Origin: Gammaproteobacteria bacterium
GTDB taxonomy: Bacteria > Pseudomonadota > Gammaproteobacteria > Steroidobacterales > XN24
Assembly (NCBI GenBank): GCA_020341735.1
Contig: CP070833.1
Span: 1,136,677 to 1,177,369, forward strand
Length of the DNA: 40,693 nucleotides
Reading direction: 5' to 3'
Positions 24,214-32,769 of the stretch are shown here, piece after piece. Below the pieces are notes generated by a model. It had not been told where the DNA came from. It searched no databases and was given only the letters and a program-made list of their open reading frames with translations. Each line of letters starts with the position of its first letter. Within the stretch, counting starts at the first letter, position 1. The position numbers were made by a program, and so were the translations under genes.

Positions 24214-24675
24214 TCAGCCGTCACTACTGAGGATTTTGTCTCGCAGGCCGACGTAATCGGCGTGCGGGATGTAGATCAGGTCAGCGATCTTGCCGAGCAG
24301 GTGCCGCTCATGCTTGTCCATGCGACCGTCGGCCAATGCGACCTTGAGCAGCATCTCCATAAATTTCAGCTTCTGCGGCAGCGTCAGCGCGGCATGAATC
24401 TCGGCAGTGAACTCCTGTAGCGAAACCGCCCGGTCGGCCCGCCGATCGGCCGTGCTCAGCAGTTCTTCCGCCTCACGCCTCTCAAGCGAGAAGCGATCGC
24501 TTAACAGGCACAGAAGCGCGCGCCGTTCTGCTTCTTCCTCAACAAAATCGGCCCTCGCCATTTCAACCAGGAGCGCCGCCATGGCGACGCGGGCGCCGTG
24601 CCCGTCTGACGATTCCTCTTCCTGAGCAGGTTTGCCGAGCGCCGAGCGGAGGAAGTCTTGTAGCCGATCGATCAT
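24214..24675 (-). CDS. TerB family protein
   Basis: A 153-residue mostly helical acidic protein of the TerB fold. The two typical segments are present: ALLVEMARADFVEEEAERRA and MLLKVALADGRMDKHERHLL (each carrying the Asp/Glu pattern thought to bind a metal), followed by IADLIYIPHADYVGLRDKI. TerB was named for tellurite resistance, but stand-alone homologs have no known reaction. It is the last gene of a minus-strand group, two bases after the hydrolase stop, and converges on the HU-like gene. Tellurite resistance should not be assumed. Confidence 0.87.
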   Translation of the reverse strand: MIDRLQDFLRSALGKPAQEEESSDGHGARVAMAALLVEMARADFVEEEAERRALLCLLSDRFSLERREAEELLSTADRRADRAVSLQEFTAEIHAALTLPQKLKFMEMLLKVALADGRMDKHERHLLGKIADLIYIPHADYVGLRDKILSSDG

Positions 24676-24677
24676 GT

Positions 24678-25331
24678 TCAGGCGCCCTCACAAGCCGGTG
24701 CTCTGGATCTCAGAAACGACGAGAGTGTCTCCGCGAGCAGCCGAAGCCTGCCGTGAAAAAAGTGATCCGTATCCGGCATGATTTCGACCTCAGGCCGAGG
24801 CTGGAGTCGACAGGCCCATGCCTCTACAGCATCACTGTCCACCAGTTCGTCATCTGCGCCCTGGAGAACCAACCACGGACAGGTCGGAGCGCGTTGCTCC
24901 GCGACAGGAAATCTGTGAATCGGTGGCGCCACCGTGATGAGGCAGGCGGGTGCCAGGCTCGCGGATGCCCGCAAGGCCACGTAGGCGCCGAAAGAGAACC
25001 CGGCGAGCCATACTTCCGCGCCAGGCCAGCGTCCCCGCGCCCATTCCACTACTGCGATCGCGTCCTCGGTCTCCCCGATGCCCTCGCCATAGGCAGATTC
25101 ACTGCCGCCAACGCCACGGAAATTGAACCTCACCGCGGGTCGACGCAGCCGGTTGGCGGTCCTGGAGATCGTGTGCACGACCTTGTTGTCCATCGTGCCA
25201 TGGTAGAGCGGGTGGGGGTGGCAGACGACTGTAACAGCGTCCGAGAACGCGTCCTGTGGCATCTCCAGACAAGCCTGCAGTCTGCCCTCCGGCCCGTCGA
25301 TGAACAGTGACTCGACGATCGGCCGTTTCAT
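24678..25331 (-). CDS. Alpha/beta hydrolase, YfbB/dienelactone hydrolase-like
   Basis: A 217-residue alpha/beta-hydrolase. CHPHPLYHGTMDNKVV (oxyanion side) and RFNFRGVGGSES are hallmarks of a common small bacterial family (COG2945). The nucleophile elbow is GFSFG with Ser113, the acid lies in GADDELV (about 160-161), and the His is in DTDHFFHGRL (His190). The natural substrate is unknown for the family. Its ATG overlaps the antiporter stop (ATGA), and the TerB-like gene follows after two bases, so the three are one transcription unit. Confidence 0.9.
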   Translation of the reverse strand: MKRPIVESLFIDGPEGRLQACLEMPQDAFSDAVTVVCHPHPLYHGTMDNKVVHTISRTANRLRRPAVRFNFRGVGGSESAYGEGIGETEDAIAVVEWARGRWPGAEVWLAGFSFGAYVALRASASLAPACLITVAPPIHRFPVAEQRAPTCPWLVLQGADDELVDSDAVEAWACRLQPRPEVEIMPDTDHFFHGRLRLLAETLSSFLRSRAPACEGA

Positions 25332-27172
25332 CCGGGCAGGCTTTCCACGGCCAGGCCTTCCCTCGGCGAAGTGCCCGGCTCTGTCGGTCGGGGTGGGCTG
25401 TAGCAGACCAGCACGTCGCCGGCCTCCGGCTCTATCTCCGTCTGTGGGGAAAGAAACCTGGCCCGGGCCTCAGGCCTTATTCGCAGGATCTGCAATGCCC
25501 GGGAGTCCACGTCTCCCAGGAAATCACTGTAGGTATAGGATTCGGTCAGACGGGTCTTCGTGAATGCCCACCCGTCCAGGTGCAGCCGCCAGAGATTCTC
25601 GTACTCGGCCTCGTCTCCGAACGCCATATTGCCCCTCAATCCGAGCGCTACTCCTCTCGGATCGTCGTCCTCACCTGGCCCCATGGGCAGCTGAAATACG
25701 CGGTCTCGGCCGATGTCCGGTGCGAGCGCCGTACAAACCAGTGCGTTGTATGCATCGTTGTCGGTGGCGGCAAGCACCGTCATCACGTGGCTCACCTCCA
25801 CGGACTCGTCGGCAAACTCCGACAATATCTCCCCGTAGAAGACTTTCAGACCCGCCAGTCGCGCCGCCCGCAGCCGATGCCATGAGTTGTCGGCAATCAG
25901 CGTCTTGACGTCGAGTCCTTGCAGCAGGGTGCCGAGTTCGACACTCCAGGGAGAGGCGCCGACGATCAGCACGCTATCGCGCGCCGGGCTCGAGAGGCCG
26001 AGTCTGCGCGCCATCCATCCGAGGGTGAGCCCGTGTGCGACAACGGTGGCGAAGATGACCCCGAAAACCAGGGGCAACAGCGATTCCGCCCCGGCAAAAT
26101 CATGCTGAGCGAGCGCGGGGCCCATAACACCTGCGGTGGCTGCAGCGACGATTCCGCGTGGGGCGATCCATGCAAGCAGTGCGCGTTCCCTGAGTTCCAT
26201 GCCGGCACCGATCGTGGCCAGCATGACTGCCGCCGGACGGACCAGGAACATGATCGCGGCTATCAAGGCAACATTCGGCAGATTTACCGCATTGACGACT
26301 GCCGGGTCCATCGTAGCGGTAAGCAGCACGAACACCACCGAGACGAGCATCACGGTGATGTACTCCTTGAAACGTTTCATGTCCTGCAGACCGGGCAGAT
26401 TCATGTTGCCGACCACAATCCCCATCACGGTTACGGCCAGCAGCCCTGCCTCCTCCTGGGCAAGATTCGAGAGCACATAGACAACCAGGACCAGGGTCAA
26501 CAGGATCGGAGATTTCAGGTACTCGGGCACGAGGCCATGCAGGAAGGCCTTTCCGGAGAGCCAACCGACGAGCCCACCGAGCACGACCGCTACTGCGATC
26601 GCGGACGCCAGTCCCTGTATCACGCTCTGCCAGACCTGACCGGCTTCCGCGAAGACGAAGAACTGGAATGTCAGGACCGCCAGCAGGGCGCCAATGGGGT
26701 CATTTACGATGCCTTCCCACTTCAGGTACGACGACATCCGACGGTTGAGTCCCGCCTGCCGAAGCAGTGGCAGGATCACGGTCGGTCCGGTTACCACCAT
26801 GATGGCGCCAAACACGAGTGCGACAGGCCAGCCGAGTCCGGCGATATAGTGCGCAGCCAGGCTGCCGAACAGCCACGCCAAGGGACCGCCGATGTAGACC
26901 AGACGACGCACGCCGGTGGCCGCGATACGGAGTTCGCTTCGCTGCAGACTCAGGCCGCCTTCGAACAGAATCACCGCTACACAAAGCGCCACGACAGGCT
27001 CTACCACGTGGCCAATTCCGGGACCGTGAGGCACCCAGCCGGCTACCGGGCCCACCAGCAATCCTCCGGCGGCAAGCAGGATGATGGCAGGAAGCTGCAC
27101 GCGCCAGGCGAGCCACTGGGCACCTACGCCGACCGCAATGATCAGCACAACCAGAAGTATCGGACCCTCCAA
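25328..27172 (-). CDS. CPA1-type monovalent cation:proton antiporter with nucleotide-binding C-terminal domain
   Basis: A 614-residue inner-membrane transporter. The first 400 or so residues hold about 12-13 hydrophobic helices, including the ion-binding helix with the Asn-Asp pair (WEGIVNDPIGALLAVL) and VTGPTVILPLLRQ. The remainder resembles a TrkA-N/RCK regulatory domain (VLIVGASPWSVELGTLLQ, then VMTVLAATDNDAYNALVC) and a RCK_C-like end (EPEAGDVLVCYSP). Such proteins exchange Na+ or K+ for H+ with nucleotide gating. The start is TTG at 27172, supported by GGGGAG with a 7-base spacer. It is the first gene of the antiporter-hydrolase-TerB operon, divergent from ornithine aminotransferase. Confidence 0.92.
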   Translation of the reverse strand: MEGPILLVVLIIAVGVGAQWLAWRVQLPAIILLAAGGLLVGPVAGWVPHGPGIGHVVEPVVALCVAVILFEGGLSLQRSELRIAATGVRRLVYIGGPLAWLFGSLAAHYIAGLGWPVALVFGAIMVVTGPTVILPLLRQAGLNRRMSSYLKWEGIVNDPIGALLAVLTFQFFVFAEAGQVWQSVIQGLASAIAVAVVLGGLVGWLSGKAFLHGLVPEYLKSPILLTLVLVVYVLSNLAQEEAGLLAVTVMGIVVGNMNLPGLQDMKRFKEYITVMLVSVVFVLLTATMDPAVVNAVNLPNVALIAAIMFLVRPAAVMLATIGAGMELRERALLAWIAPRGIVAAATAGVMGPALAQHDFAGAESLLPLVFGVIFATVVAHGLTLGWMARRLGLSSPARDSVLIVGASPWSVELGTLLQGLDVKTLIADNSWHRLRAARLAGLKVFYGEILSEFADESVEVSHVMTVLAATDNDAYNALVCTALAPDIGRDRVFQLPMGPGEDDDPRGVALGLRGNMAFGDEAEYENLWRLHLDGWAFTKTRLTESYTYSDFLGDVDSRALQILRIRPEARARFLSPQTEIEPEAGDVLVCYSPPRPTEPGTSPREGLAVESLPG

Positions 27173-27322
27173 CTCTTGACTCCCCCTCAGACAAGCCTGT
27201 TACCGTAACCACAGCCCCCGGGGCTCGCAACCGCAACGTGAAAACGGGCCGGGGCTTGCCATAGAATGCAGCATGCCCGAAAGCGCGGCCGCCCGACGGG
27301 ATGAGGCGTTGCGGATAACGAT

Positions 27323-28543
27323 GTGAAAAATCCTACGATCGAACTCGAGAACAAGTACTGCGCCTATAACTACCATCCGCTCCCGGTAGTCCTGGTGAAG
27401 GGTGAAGGCGCGCACGTCTGGGACGATCAGGGCCGAAAATATGTGGACATGATGAGCGCCTACTCGGCGGTCAGCCATGGCCACGCCCATCCGAGGTTGG
27501 TAAGGACCCTGGTGGAACAGGCCGCCACGCTGAATATTGTTTCGCGGGCCTTCCACACCGATCGACTGGCACCATTTCTCAAAACCGCATGCGAGTTGTC
27601 AGGAATGGACTCCGCGTTACCGATGAACACAGGGGCCGAGGCCGTCGAGACAGCGATGAAAGCCGCCCGAAAGTGGGCGTATACGGTCAAGGGTGTCGCG
27701 GATAACCAGGCGGAGATCCTGGCGTGCGAGGGTAACTTCCACGGCCGCACTATCGCGATAGTCGGCATGTCATCGGAACCACAGTACCGCGCCGGATTCG
27801 GACCGTTCCCGCCTGGCATGAAGCTGATCTCCTATGCTGATGCGGATGCACTCGAGGCTGCGATCACGCCGAACACGGCTGCCTTGATCGTCGAGCCAAT
27901 CCAGGGTGAAGGTGGAATTATCATCCCTCCGGATGGATACCTGGCCCGATGCGCGGAAATCTGCCGCGAGAACGATGTCCTGCTGATTTGCGATGAGGTT
28001 CAGACCGGCCTGGGCAGGACCGGGAAATTGTTTGCTTATCAGCACGAAGGCATCCAGCCGGACGGACTAATCCTAGGCAAGGCATTGGGCGGAGGCATAT
28101 TGCCGGTGTCCATGTTCCTGGCCAGGGATGAAGTCATGAACGTTTTCAGGCCCGGCGACCATGGCAGTACATTCGGAGGTAATCCTCTCGCGGCCAGTAT
28201 CGGGCTCGAAGCGCTGAACATCCTGGTAGAAGAGGATCTAGTCGCACAGAGCGCCGGCAAGGGCAAATGGTTCCTGGAGAGACTGCTGCAGATCGACAGC
28301 CCGCTGATCAAGGAGGTCCGAGGTCGCGGATTATTCATAGGAGTGGAGATCGATCCCGACAAGGCAACCGCCAGAGAAGTCTGTAAACGGCTCATGGAAA
28401 GAGGTCTGCTGAGCAAGGAGACTCACGAAACAGTTGTCCGCCTGGCGCCGCCGCTGACGATCAAACGAAAGCTTCTGGGCTGGGCCGCCGAGCAGATCGA
28501 GGAAGTCCTAGACGAAATGGAAGCGCTTAGAAAAGCGTCCTGA
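27323..28543 (+). CDS. rocD: Ornithine--oxo-acid aminotransferase
   Basis: A 406-residue class-III PLP aminotransferase. It converts ornithine plus 2-oxoglutarate to glutamate semialdehyde (in equilibrium with pyrroline-5-carboxylate) plus glutamate. ENKYCAYNYHPLPVVLVKGEG, NTGAEAVETAMKAARKW, GNFHGRTIAIVGMS, LICDEVQTGLGRTGK and the PLP-lysine region ILGKALGGGILP (Lys near 253) match ornithine aminotransferase rather than acetylornithine or GABA transaminases. It starts at GTG (27323); no ATG lies in frame upstream and no clear ribosome site is visible. Its product feeds proC at 21443. Confidence 0.95.
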   Translation: MKNPTIELENKYCAYNYHPLPVVLVKGEGAHVWDDQGRKYVDMMSAYSAVSHGHAHPRLVRTLVEQAATLNIVSRAFHTDRLAPFLKTACELSGMDSALPMNTGAEAVETAMKAARKWAYTVKGVADNQAEILACEGNFHGRTIAIVGMSSEPQYRAGFGPFPPGMKLISYADADALEAAITPNTAALIVEPIQGEGGIIIPPDGYLARCAEICRENDVLLICDEVQTGLGRTGKLFAYQHEGIQPDGLILGKALGGGILPVSMFLARDEVMNVFRPGDHGSTFGGNPLAASIGLEALNILVEEDLVAQSAGKGKWFLERLLQIDSPLIKEVRGRGLFIGVEIDPDKATAREVCKRLMERGLLSKETHETVVRLAPPLTIKRKLLGWAAEQIEEVLDEMEALRKAS

Positions 28544-28570
28544 CCCGATATTTGAGCGGAGGAAATCACC

Positions 28571-29200
28571 ATGCGACTCACGATCCAGGGAATCGATGAC
28601 GGAGGCACAATTCCGCCCCGGTTCGCGTTCGGAGTACCAGACGCCGAAGATCACGTTCGGCTAGGCAACAACTTGAACCCGGCGGTCAGCTGGGCGGATG
28701 TTCCTGAGGGCACCAAGTCGTTGGTCCTGATATGCGTGGACACCGATGTGCCGACCAAACCGGATGACGTGAATCAGGATGGCCGCATCGTGCCTGCCGA
28801 CCTACCGAGGGCTGACTTCTACCACTGGGTCATGGTCGACATTCCGGCAGATTGCACCGGTGTCGCCGAGGGGGAGTGCAGCCGCGAAGTCACCGCGGGG
28901 GGCAAGACTGATCCCCACGGGCCAGGTGGTTCCCGGCAGGGTCGGAATGATTACACCGCCTGGTTCGAGGGCGACTCCGGAATGGGCGGAGTCTACCTGG
29001 GATACGATGGTCCCTGCCCTCCATGGAACGATTCGATACCGCATCATTATCACTTTTTGCTCTATGCGACCGATTTTGAGCGCTGCCCCGTGGAGGGCGG
29101 CTTCAGCGGACAGGAGGTGCGCTCTGCCATCGAAGGACACATCCTCGCCGAGGCCCGGGTGACGGGGATGTACTGGCTGAATCCGGACCTGGACAAATAG
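28571..29200 (+). CDS. PEBP (YbhB/YbcL) family protein
   Basis: A 209-residue phosphatidylethanolamine-binding-protein-like fold. The conserved ligand pocket elements are NLNPAVSWADVPEGTKSLVLIC, DADFYHW-type ADFYHWVMVDIP, GYDGPCPPW and HHYHFLLYATDF. There is no signal peptide, so it is probably cytoplasmic. Bacterial members have no agreed function. A loop insert with an NQDGRIVPAD segment before ADFYHW is larger than in E. coli YbhB but is seen in some homologs. AGGAGG-like GGAGGAAATCACC precedes the ATG. It follows rocD by 27 bases and may share its transcript. Confidence 0.92.
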   Translation: MRLTIQGIDDGGTIPPRFAFGVPDAEDHVRLGNNLNPAVSWADVPEGTKSLVLICVDTDVPTKPDDVNQDGRIVPADLPRADFYHWVMVDIPADCTGVAEGECSREVTAGGKTDPHGPGGSRQGRNDYTAWFEGDSGMGGVYLGYDGPCPPWNDSIPHHYHFLLYATDFERCPVEGGFSGQEVRSAIEGHILAEARVTGMYWLNPDLDK

Positions 29201-29207
29201 TTAGGTT

Positions 29208-29660
29208 CTAGGGATCGTCGTTTCGAATCGAGAAATCGACGATCTCCGTGCGGCGGGCGCCACTGTCCGGCTGATAGCGCCGCGACCGCACGATCTCCAG
29301 GGCCTGATCGTCGTATACACCGGCTGGCATGGCGCGCACTACCTGCGCATCCGTGACCCGGCCCGACGCATCGACTGAGAATTCCACCTGTACGAAGCCG
29401 CTCTCGTCGCGGCGTGGAATCTCCAGTGGGGCGATATCTTCAAGGGGAGGCAGACTCGGTCGCCCGGTCTCCTGTGTTTCACCCAGAAGTTCAGCCAGAT
29501 CCAGCCGCTCGCTGACTGAAAGCAGCGTGATATCGACGGCACGACGTCCTTCCCTGCCGTCAAAAACGCCAAATGCCCACAGGCTGACCACAAGCAGCGC
29601 TGCCACAACAATACAGGCCAGCACATTGGCCACAGCGAATCGTCGCAGGGTGCGGTTCAT
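29208..29660 (-). CDS. Small TonB C-terminal-domain protein
   Basis: A 150-residue protein with an N-terminal membrane anchor (about residues 9-31, VANVLACIVVAALLVVSLWAFGV) and a C-terminal TonB-like domain (about 75-147; GFVQVEFSVDASGRVTDAQVVRAMPAGVYDDQALEIVRSRRYQPD). It lacks the long Pro-rich spacer of a canonical TonB, so spanning the periplasm is doubtful. It is more likely a periplasmic membrane-anchored protein using the domain for protein contacts. It follows the exported FKBP gene by 6 bases, and no exbBD or receptor gene is near. Confidence 0.82.
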   Translation of the reverse strand: MNRTLRRFAVANVLACIVVAALLVVSLWAFGVFDGREGRRAVDITLLSVSERLDLAELLGETQETGRPSLPPLEDIAPLEIPRRDESGFVQVEFSVDASGRVTDAQVVRAMPAGVYDDQALEIVRSRRYQPDSGARRTEIVDFSIRNDDP

Positions 29661-29666
29661 CCCGGG

Positions 29667-30080
29667 CTACTCGATCCCCAATAACTCGACATCGAATACC
29701 AGGGTGGCACCGGGCGGTATTGCGCCTCCGGCACCTCGCTCCCCGTACGCCATGTGCGCCGGGATTACGAGTCGCCTCTTGCCGCCGACTTTCATCCCGG
29801 CAACGCCCTCGTCCCAGCCTTTGATTACCCGGCCGGCGCCCAATGGGAAGCTGAACGGCTTGCCACGGTCAACCGAGCTGTCGAATTTTTTGCCTTTGCC
29901 ATCCTCGGCGGCAGGGTCATATAGCCAACCGGTGTAGTGCACGACTGCGACGCTTCCAGCGGCGATAGCGGCGCCCTCGCCCTCGGCCAGGTCGGTCACC
30001 TGAAGTGTTCCCACCTCCTGCGCCAGGGCGACCAAAGGCAACCACATAGTTAATGCGAGAATCCGTAATATCGACTGCAC
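29667..30080 (-). CDS. Exported FKBP-type peptidyl-prolyl isomerase
   Basis: A 137-residue FKBP with a signal peptide cut after VALA ([19 protein letters not shown]), so it acts in the periplasm as a proline isomerase and chaperone. FKBP marks: [76 protein letters not shown]. An insert (AAEDGKGK) lies after WLYD. The start is GTG at 30080 because GGAGG/AAGGA sit just upstream and the signal peptide then has a normal length. The same frame is open to 30152, which would add 24 charged residues before the signal. msrB lies 72 bases upstream and the small TonB-like gene 6 bases downstream. Confidence 0.92.
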   Translation of the reverse strand: MQSILRILALTMWLPLVALAQEVGTLQVTDLAEGEGAAIAAGSVAVVHYTGWLYDPAAEDGKGKKFDSSVDRGKPFSFPLGAGRVIKGWDEGVAGMKVGGKRRLVIPAHMAYGERGAGGAIPPGATLVFDVELLGIE

Positions 30081-30152
30081 TTTATCCTTCCTCCATTCAT
30101 GGCCAGCCTGGCCGGTTCGAGGCCGGGCGTATCCCGGCAGCTGTTTTTCCAC

Positions 30153-30575
30153 TCAGTCGGGCGATTCCCCGCCTGCAGTCTTGTCGGTGTCGAGAACCAG
30201 CGCGGCCGAGTTTATGCAATATCTCAGTCCGGTCGGTTGCGGACCGTCCGGGAACAAATGACCGAGATGGGCCCCGCAGGACGCGCAACACACTTCCTCG
30301 CGAACCATGCCGAGACTGCGGTCTTCGCTAACGCTGACCCTGTCGCCTGCAAGCGGAAGCCAGAAGCTGGGCCAGCCGGAGCCGGAATCGTACTTGTGCT
30401 CTGATTTAAAGAGCTCGTTTCCGCAACAGACACACCGGTAGGTGCCGTCTTCCTTGCAGTTTACATATTCACCTGTGAAAGCACGCTCCGTCCCGCCCTG
30501 CTGGGTGATGCGGTATTCCTCGTCGCTCAGCTTGTCGCGCAGTTCCGATTCGGTCATAACGATTTTACTGGTCAT
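30153..30575 (-). CDS. msrB: Peptide-methionine (R)-S-oxide reductase MsrB
   Basis: A 140-residue zinc-type MsrB that repairs the R-epimer of oxidised methionine, using thioredoxin. The zinc pairs are Cys48-Cys51 (CVCC) and Cys97-Cys100 (CASC). GSGWPSFW is at 66-72 and the catalytic Cys120 lies in RYCINSAAL. There is no signal peptide with the chosen start. ATG at 30575 has GGAG 8 bases upstream and matches the family N-terminus (ESELRDKLSDEEYRITQQGGTE). The frame stays open to 30800, but that stretch does not resemble an MsrB extension. It probably leads a small unit with the FKBP and TonB-like genes. Confidence 0.95.
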   Translation of the reverse strand: MTSKIVMTESELRDKLSDEEYRITQQGGTERAFTGEYVNCKEDGTYRCVCCGNELFKSEHKYDSGSGWPSFWLPLAGDRVSVSEDRSLGMVREEVCCASCGAHLGHLFPDGPQPTGLRYCINSAALVLDTDKTAGGESPD

Positions 30576-31311
30576 TGTTTTCACTCCGCGGGGGGCGGAG
30601 ATCGTAAACCGGTGAGCGGACACCGTCCAGCCAATGCCAGATGGCAGGAAAAGCAGGTCACGGGCCAGGGCATCAGGATTTAGGGGTCTCTGCGGACAGC
30701 AGGCGTCCCTCACTGTCGCATCGCCTGTTTTCGATACATGGTTCAGGGGAATAGAAACAGGTACGCCACGCTCCGGGTCGGGGGAGCGCTGAAGTGTCAT
30801 GTTTATGTTTCCGGGACGGATCCCGGGTTCGCTATGGAGAGGATGCTCCGACCGCGCCGGTGCCAGGCTGCATTGCTTGAACCGTCGGCGCGGTTCGCGT
30901 CAGAAATCGCTGGATCGACCCGTCCGGGTCAGACCAACAAGGTATGGATCGTAGCAACTGACTCCATCGCCGCGACGTTCACTACCGTCCCAGGACCTCG
31001 GTTCTGGCGACCCCGGACAGGTGCTCTCCAGGCCGCCACTGTCCCTTTGGTTGACGAGATCGCCCAGATACGGATCGCTGGATCCGGTCGGACGGGACTC
31101 GCCGTCGGGGGAAGTACGCGGTTTTCTGTCCATTATCCTGTGCCTCAAGTGCTGCCTTCAGGCTAAGTCCTGTCGGACGAAAAGGATGTGTCCGGGTTCA
31201 CAGTTCCATCGAGGGCTTTTCTGCGTGGCTCCTTGGGGGGATAGCCTGGCTCTACCTTCAAGAGGGCGACCTTCACTGACCCGGCCGCTCGCTCTCAGCG
31301 GGTGACTGCGC
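30576..31311. other. Gene-poor stretch upstream of msrB
   Basis: About 735 bases in which I find no convincing gene on either strand. The longest ORFs (30738-31166 plus, 30900-31148 minus) lack recognisable motifs and ribosome sites. Visible structure: a hairpin CCGGGA-CGGA-TCCCGG around 30811-30826 without a T-run; a 6-base-pair hairpin GACCCG-TC-CGGGTC at about 30917-30930; and an 11-base direct repeat ATCGCTGGATC at 30906-30916 and 31075-31085. The msrB promoter must lie at its left end. It could hold decayed sequence or a non-coding RNA; nothing decides this. Confidence 0.4.
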
Positions 31312-31455
31312 TCACAATGGCGCCAGCAGCGCCACCGCCAAGGTCAGGACCAGCGTAACGCTGACAGCCAGGTGTCGGATCCGCAAGCCCAGGTTCTGAC
31401 CAAGCAGAACCGCCACTTCGTCCAGTTCGTCCAGCAGTTGTATGACTCGTTCCAT
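31312..31455 (-). CDS. Small predicted membrane protein (47 aa)
   Basis: A 47-residue ORF: an N-terminal amphipathic, acidic helix (MERVIQLLDELDEVAVLLGQN), a short basic segment (LRIRH), and one hydrophobic helix (LAVSVTLVLTLAVALLAPL) to the end. This is a plausible single-span membrane protein with the basic side inward. Codon use in the hydrophobic part is GC-rich, like the neighbours. The ATG has no strong ribosome site. It lies between the DUF6544-like gene (stop at 31605, 149 bases upstream) and the gene-poor stretch. I do not recognise a named family, though short gammaproteobacterial proteins with an LLDELD start seem familiar. Confidence 0.42.
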   Translation of the reverse strand: MERVIQLLDELDEVAVLLGQNLGLRIRHLAVSVTLVLTLAVALLAPL

Positions 31456-31604
31456 GCGCCCACATTTCGGACCATCGAACGGCAAGCTTATTCCCGGGAT
31501 GCCGCAAAAACTGTGACGGGCGTCTCATTAGTGCCCGCGCGTGGCTGGCGATGTTCGCGGGCATGCCGCGGCAATTACCGGTCGGGGTAGCCAGATCCAG
31601 AGGC

Positions 31605-32441
31605 TCACAGAAAGCGGGCGTTTTCTATCTGGATCCTGAGATATTCTTCGGCCGCGTCCGTCCCATAGCCCCACACGGCAGACACGCGGGAAGGAATCGT
31701 ATATTCAGCGAACCGTTTTTCGGCCTCTACTTTAAGCCCGTAGGGCATAAGCCCGAAGCTGCGCCCCTCTCCACCGAGATGCCGCATCATCGTGACGTCA
31801 ACCAGAGCGCCGCTCTCGGCGACAGTCATATTCAGGCTTGAACTCTCCGCCTGGCCGGGCAGGCGGACCGTTACCCGATGCTGATCGCCAGACGTCCACT
31901 CTGCCCCGCGAGCGGCCACGAGACTGGTCGGCAACCAGATCGACTCGATGATGAGACGGCCTGCAGCTGATCGAGAGAATTCACCGCCTTTCACGTGGCT
32001 CAATGGCCAGGGGCCGGCAATGAAGAAGTCCGAGCCCGCGAATCCATCGCAATAGTAATCCGCACCCTCGGCAAAAAGTCTGCCCAGTGCCTCTATCCGT
32101 GCTTGCCAGAGGAAACCGCGCTCGGGGCAGATCCTCTGCGCCGCCTCGAAATTGAACCAGTCGCCACTCTCACTCGCGCGGATCTCGCCGATCATGTGCA
32201 GATCCACCGTCCTGGCGAGCGGTGCCCCCGGCTCGATCGCATGTCGGAGATAACGTGACGCCGGCGGAGGGAGGAGGACCGTCTGTTTGGGTTCGAAGAC
32301 GTCGCCCGATACGTCGGGCAAAGCCAGTCGGTTAAAGATCTGGCGATGCAGGGCCAGCATTCGATCGCGCCTGACACGCAGGATCATCACCAGCCCCGCA
32401 AGACAGGCCGCGATTACAAGTACCCACCAGTAGAACTGCAT
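31605..32441 (-). CDS. DUF6544-like membrane-anchored protein
   Basis: A 278-residue protein with an N-terminal transmembrane helix (residues 4-22, YWWVLVIAACLAGLVMILR) and a beta-rich domain. Conserved-looking pieces are LPPPASRYLRHAIEPGAPLA, DWFNFEAAQRICPERGFLWQAR, GRLIIESIWLPTSLV and FAEYTIPSRVSAVWGYG, which fit the DUF6544 family from memory. Homologs have no assigned function, and the protein is probably periplasm- or cytoplasm-facing from one anchor. It stands alone: over 300 bases of unassigned sequence lie upstream and a 149-base gap downstream. The ribosome site is weak (GAG close to the ATG). Confidence 0.8.
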   Translation of the reverse strand: MQFYWWVLVIAACLAGLVMILRVRRDRMLALHRQIFNRLALPDVSGDVFEPKQTVLLPPPASRYLRHAIEPGAPLARTVDLHMIGEIRASESGDWFNFEAAQRICPERGFLWQARIEALGRLFAEGADYYCDGFAGSDFFIAGPWPLSHVKGGEFSRSAAGRLIIESIWLPTSLVAARGAEWTSGDQHRVTVRLPGQAESSSLNMTVAESGALVDVTMMRHLGGEGRSFGLMPYGLKVEAEKRFAEYTIPSRVSAVWGYGTDAAEEYLRIQIENARFL

Positions 32442-32769
32442 CTCGTGAAGTCTCGCCCAGCGTGCCGCGAGATTCGCGGCTCAGGGCGCGATTATAAGGC
32501 CGGAACCCGGGCAGACCGAGAGCGGCTTCTGATGTCAGGACGTGGGCTTCTCCAGTTGATGTGGTAACGCCAGATAGAATCCCGATCTTGAGCCGGCGCG
32601 GTGATGTTCCCTGCTGGAAGCCGCGGCTGATCTGGCTTTGCTGACCCAGGTCCATCGGTCACGTGCTTTGATCGTGTTGAAACAGTCGACCCGTGAGGCC
32701 ATCTGCTGTGTTTTGCTCATCGAAAAGTGCTCCCCGTCTCCCCGAATGACAACGGAATTCGGTGCTCGA
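32442..32769. other. Unassigned stretch between two minus-strand ORFs
   Basis: 328 bases with no supported gene. A minus-strand reading from ATG at 32720 (begins MSKTQQMASRVDCFNT, ends at 32535) has GGGGAG about 14 bases upstream, but its composition is that of random sequence and no motif is visible. The right part should contain the promoter of the DUF6544-like gene. No terminator-like hairpin with a T-run was found. Confidence 0.35.

Noticed and set aside
24214..24675. Tellurite resistance as the function of the TerB-like gene.
   Set aside because: No terC, terD, terE or terZ nearby; stand-alone TerB-fold proteins are common and of unknown role.
25919..27208. A 429-residue plus-strand frame opposite the antiporter.
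   Set aside because: It mirrors the GC-rich codons of a clear membrane transporter on the other strand. The product is rich in His, Gln, Asp and Arg with no domain, and it has no ribosome site.
30906..31085. 11-base direct repeat ATCGCTGGATC, 169 bases apart.
   Set aside because: Short, only two copies, and flanks are not related in a way that suggests a mobile element or attachment site.
30738..31166. A 142-residue plus-strand frame in the gene-poor stretch.
   Set aside because: No recognisable motif, no ribosome site, and composition like random GC-rich sequence; left as unassigned.
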